Origin: Pteria penguin
Taxonomy: Eukaryota; Mollusca; Bivalvia; Pterioida; Pteriidae
Assembly: GCA_035048485.1 (NCBI GenBank)
Contig: CM068582.1
Coordinates: 14,381,001-14,445,000 of the forward strand
DNA: 64,000 bases
Direction of reading: 5' to 3'
Shown: positions 60,483-64,000 of the stretch, piece after piece
How the letters are laid out: every line of letters begins with the position of its first letter
Position numbering within the stretch: the first letter of the stretch is position 1
Made by a program: the position numbers and the translations under genes
Notes under the pieces: generated by a model
What the model was told of the DNA's origin: nothing
Database searches by the model: none
The model's input: only the letters and a program-made list of their open reading frames with translations

Positions 60483-60745
60483 AGCCGACCTAGTTCAATA
60501 GTTAGAGTGTTTGGTTCGTGACACAGAGGTCCCGGTTTTGAGTCCAATCGGTGTCTTTTCTTTTGGACGAAGCAGTAATAACCGAGGTCCCGTGTAACTG
60601 TAAACGTAGTACGTAAAAGATACTTCACCGCTTCGGATGGGACCATTGGCAAAGGTCTAATTTTCTAGGCATTGCAACAGGCAGAAGCCGTCACCATAGA
60701 AATGCTACAAGCTTAGTGTGACGGCAATATTAAAATTAAACAAAT
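60483..60745 (+). mobile_element. tRNA-derived SINE (degenerate head)
   Basis: Body AGCAGTAATAACCGAGGTCC, GCCGTCACCATAGAAATGCT and the AT-rich tail match the 35418 copy. Box B is mutated (GGTTTTGAGTCC). Confidence 0.78.
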
Positions 60746-61079
60746 CATCCTAGAATATAAATCTTTGCATGTAAAAACTTACATTTTGTACATGAAAATA
60801 CCTTTTTATATACAGTCGGTTCACTTGATAATTCATCTCTCAATTATTCTGCTTTTAGGGATTTTGACTTTTATTACTCAATGCACAAAGCAAAGAGAAG
60901 GCATTCTTTGCGTCAGTGATCATGACGTACTCCTGCAATGTATATACAGAGTATACTGAATACCATTGTTCGTGTGTTTGACGTTTTAATGTATTGAGAC
61001 GCGTCAGATATCGACAGTTGCGTGTCATTTATTGTTCTTTATTATTAGCGTCATTTACACATTTTGGAAAATTTCACTG

Positions 61080-61255
61080 ACGTCCCAGGTTCGACCCGGC
61101 TTCCAGCAAAGGTTTTTTTTTCTAAAGTGATTTTATCATCTTTTACAACCCTTTTGTCCTTTAGATGACTACAAACAGAACTCATGGGTATCAGTACACT
61201 TTCACGCGTAAAAGATTCCTCACTGCTTTTGGTAGATCCGTTGCATTGGTATCAT
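61080..61255 (+). mobile_element. SINE fragment
   Basis: CCCAGGTTCGACCCGG followed by GTAAAAGATTCCTCACTGCT, in the order of the other SINEs but shortened. Confidence 0.4.
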
Positions 61256-61489
61256 AAATTATAGAATATGTATATAAACGAGCACAAGGGAGGTAAATCT
61301 CCATACAAGTGAAAGAATCTTGTTGCGGCGTGAAATCAAAGATGATATAGAATGATAAAGAATGATGATATAGTATATTTATAATAAATGATAGTATATA
61401 AGAATATATGAACTATTGATCAATGTTCAGTTATTGAAAATAAAGAAGATGGGCATGGTATTGTGGAAATACGATTGTATTTGCCTAGT

Positions 61490-61491
<2 letters not shown>

Positions 61492-61556
<65 letters not shown>
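61492..61556. repeat. (AC)n microsatellite
   Basis: 65 bp of uninterrupted AC between two SINE-rich stretches. Confidence 0.97.
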
Positions 61557-61559
<3 letters not shown>

Positions 61560-61594
61560 AATCTCATGATATCCAGTATAAAATTGATCCGAAT

Positions 61595-61775
61595 TATATT
61601 GATTGTTTATTGTTTTACGTCACTTCTTTTTAAAGGACCCACAGGAAGCAGTGAGGGATCTTTAACGCGCCACGCCTTTCGTAACACGGGACGCCGGTTT
61701 TCAATGTGTCATTACGGTAAACGGGTATGCCCATAGCTGGAGTTAAACACGGGACCCCTCAAACACAAACCGAGC
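61595..61775 (-). mobile_element. tRNA-derived SINE (decayed)
   Basis: Complement of the body (GCAGTGAGGGATCTTTAACG, AACACGGGACGCCGG). The box B region is degenerate. Confidence 0.65.
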
Positions 61776-62551
61776 ACCTCATTCTAAAATAATACAAAAT
61801 TGATTTAAAAACTTAGTTCAACAGTGTTTTGTACCTTTAACAAAAATGCTTTTTGTTTACAACCAATATCGAATAATTCATTGAAATATACATTAAACGT
61901 CCGTCGTGACAAAGATATCAATATTGTATGCTGCTTCAAATTTTTACAATATAGAGAGTGAGATGTAAATATACAATATATAAAGCATATTATTGTAATA
62001 AACAGAATTAACAAGTTTGTCAATGAAGCAAACTCCGGGAAAATCGTTTTTATATCACTCCTTTCAATATAAGTATATATGCGCTTTCAGACCCTCTTTT
62101 GTTCTTGATGTGTCACAAACTATATATTTTTCCCCACAAATTTCACAAATACCATATGTTGTATGATTCCGGAAATGAATTCTTCCAAGTTAGATATATA
62201 GGTCAACGGACGTGTTGAGTAACGCATTCGACAAAGATAATTAATTTTCAAAATAAGATGGATGATTACGTGTGGTATGCACCATATTCAATTACCCTCA
62301 ACATAAAAATAGCATTGAACAAAGATATATGGCTAGTTAAATCACATTACCGCTGCCTTACTTCTTGTCATGACAACAATGTCTAGGTCGGACGGGGTCA
62401 CGGAACAAGGAAACCATTACCAAGGTGACGAAACTGGGGTCAATTTAATGACAGGAAGGAACGCTTTACATCACGGTGCGATGACGAACTTTGTTGTATT
62501 GCTTCACGGTTGAGTAGTTTTTACAATCATTCGGGTTTACGACTTTACAGG

Positions 62552-62559
62552 TATAAAAG
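62552..62559 (+). promoter_or_regulatory. TATA box of the 62.6 kb gene
   Basis: TATAAAAG, 77 nt before the signal-peptide ATG. With usual spacing, transcription would start near 62580, leaving a 5' UTR of about 55 nt. No other evidence. Confidence 0.5.
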
Positions 62560-62635
62560 ACTAGTACTGGTCACTAATTCCGGACACTAATATTCCTGGT
62601 AATTAGCTAGCGCATCATTGTGGACCGTGGTCGTG

Positions 62636-62696
62636 ATGTGGAGCCAAGGTGCTGCAGGGATTATTCTGTTCTTTTGTCTGTGTGAACACATTTCAG
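62636..62696 (+). CDS. First coding exon of a secreted or membrane protein (partial gene, runs off the right edge)
   Basis: An ATG at 62636 opens MWSQGAAGIILFFCLCEHIS and is followed by a phase-1 junction CAG|GTAAAA. The peptide has the hydrophobic core of a signal peptide (residues about 6-16). A phase-1 intron right after the signal peptide is typical of secreted and cell-surface proteins. A TATA box lies 84 nt upstream. No second exon was recognised in the remaining 1.3 kb, which reads as AT-rich intron. The product cannot be identified from the signal peptide alone. Confidence 0.6.
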
Positions 62697-64000
62697 GTAA
62701 AATATTGCATGTTTTTGGTTTTAAAATAAAATAAAATAAATGTGTAATTTAATGAATAAATGAATAAAGTAATTATGTGATTGATAAATAAAAAAAAAAT
62801 ATATATATATATATATAAAATAAATAAATATACAAATGAATTTTAATGAATTAATTTAAAGAACAATAATGCATGAAAATTGAAATTCAATCTTATATGT
62901 ATTAAAAAAATAAAAAATAGGATAAATATAATAATAATAATAAAAAAATAGAAATAAAAAATATCTTAAAAGCGTTAACAGTACTGATTTTTCTTTCTTA
63001 AAATGAAAGACACATAGTTTTATCGTTTTTATATACTAATATAAAAGTGACGTCAGGTATTAGCATTACGCATCATGTCGACAGAATTTCCGTCGTACGG
63101 AATTCACTGTTTGAATGAAATTCCATATCTGATGCAATTTCTTTTATTTTTCATTGCATTGTGTAAGATTGACCTCCACCAAAGAACGAACAAACAAACA
63201 AACAAATAAACGCAAAAAGTTAATTCACATGTATGATCATGTAATAGAGTCAATTTGCACTGTCGCTGTCTACTTTGAATTGGACATCAGTGACTATCTC
63301 ATCGAATATTATTAACAGCAACGAGTTATTCCTTTAAAATCGATATCTGCATATGTATGAGATGTATTCAGAATCTACAACACTCACCAGTACAAAAGAG
63401 TGTTCGGAATTTTACACACAATTACATAAGAACAGAAACTACTGTCACAGTGAAAATAATTCGCTCAGTTACATTGCAAATCATGTGAAAATAGGCAACG
63501 ACAATTCATAAAACATTTATCTTTTTTGAAGTCCAGCTGTACTTTCAAATTATTTTGAATCTGCGAGAGATAAGTAAATAAACAAATTTCTATGGAGCGC
63601 TTCAGAACGTTTTCTTTTACAACACTCATTTCTTTGAAACAAATCTTTCAAAGTTTCGTTATTTTCGCCCCCAACCCAAAGACTCATTTGTATTTTCCTT
63701 AAAGTTTTAATGTGTTTCGGAAAATAAATTTAATAGTCGATTGGTTTGCTATTTAGACTTGTATCTGGTTTACTTCACTAGGTTTATTGTCACATTTGAC
63801 AATTAATTAATGCATCATTTATTTATGAAACTAGTTACACAATTTTCATGTATGATACTAAAAGTTATTGGAATTTAGCTAATAATAATTCTGTAGTCTG
63901 TCATTTATATAACTTTGACTTAGTGTCAAACCATTAAAACTATGCGAATGATTAACCAGAGTACGTTTTTATAAAAGTAATAACTCCGTAGTATTTTTAT
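62697..64000 (+). other. First intron of the signal-peptide gene (partial)
   Basis: Very AT-rich, with runs of TAAATAAATAAA near 62730-62960. No acceptor plus phase-1 open exon was recognised before the window ends. Confidence 0.4.

Overview
The window is animal nuclear DNA. It is AT-rich, with intron-split genes, long microsatellites, tRNA-derived SINEs, TIR mini-transposons and decayed retroelement and transposase copies. The repeat types (SINEs whose body reads CAGTAATAACCGAGGTCCCGTG, arrays of GGTCAAGGTCAC, an element opening with AAGAGGCCCAAGTGGGCCT) and the apparent BIR-type exons suggest a marine mollusc, most likely a bivalve. The species cannot be named from sequence alone.

One gene dominates. 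On the minus strand, 55928 down to 26760, 24 coding exons can be chained with matching phases and consensus splice sites into one 887-codon reading frame for ARMC9, the LisH/armadillo-repeat protein of the ciliary basal body. The LisH end, the central helical and coiled-coil part, the ARM repeats and the acidic [10 protein letters not shown] segment all resemble vertebrate ARMC9. The C-terminal Ser/Arg/Asn/Gln tail does not. Its introns hold SINEs, at least six TIR-bounded mini-elements, a 2.5 kb hairpin-ended composite repeat and several (TA)n tracts.

Left of ARMC9 (1-26 kb) is a repeat-rich zone with few host exons. Two minus-strand first exons (2854-3040 and 15309-15500) encode similar N-terminal halves of a BIR (IAP-type) zinc domain. 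Two short phase-matched exons (2328-2393, 1758-1820) look like second halves. The 7-12 kb part is a nest of transposon remains: a frameshifted Penelope-like reverse transcriptase with several copies of its 3' end, one of them inverted and one carrying a 165-bp (TA)n expansion, and a decayed mariner transposase. A PIF/Harbinger-like transposase remnant lies at 13.3-13.6 kb and a further reverse-transcriptase scrap at 18 kb.

Right of ARMC9 (56-64 kb) are a 55-bp minisatellite, several SINEs, a (CA)n tract and, at 62.55-62.70 kb on the plus strand, a TATA box followed by a signal-peptide first exon of a gene that continues beyond the window. Coordinates of exons come from manual reading of splice sites and frames. 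No alignment or transcript evidence was available.
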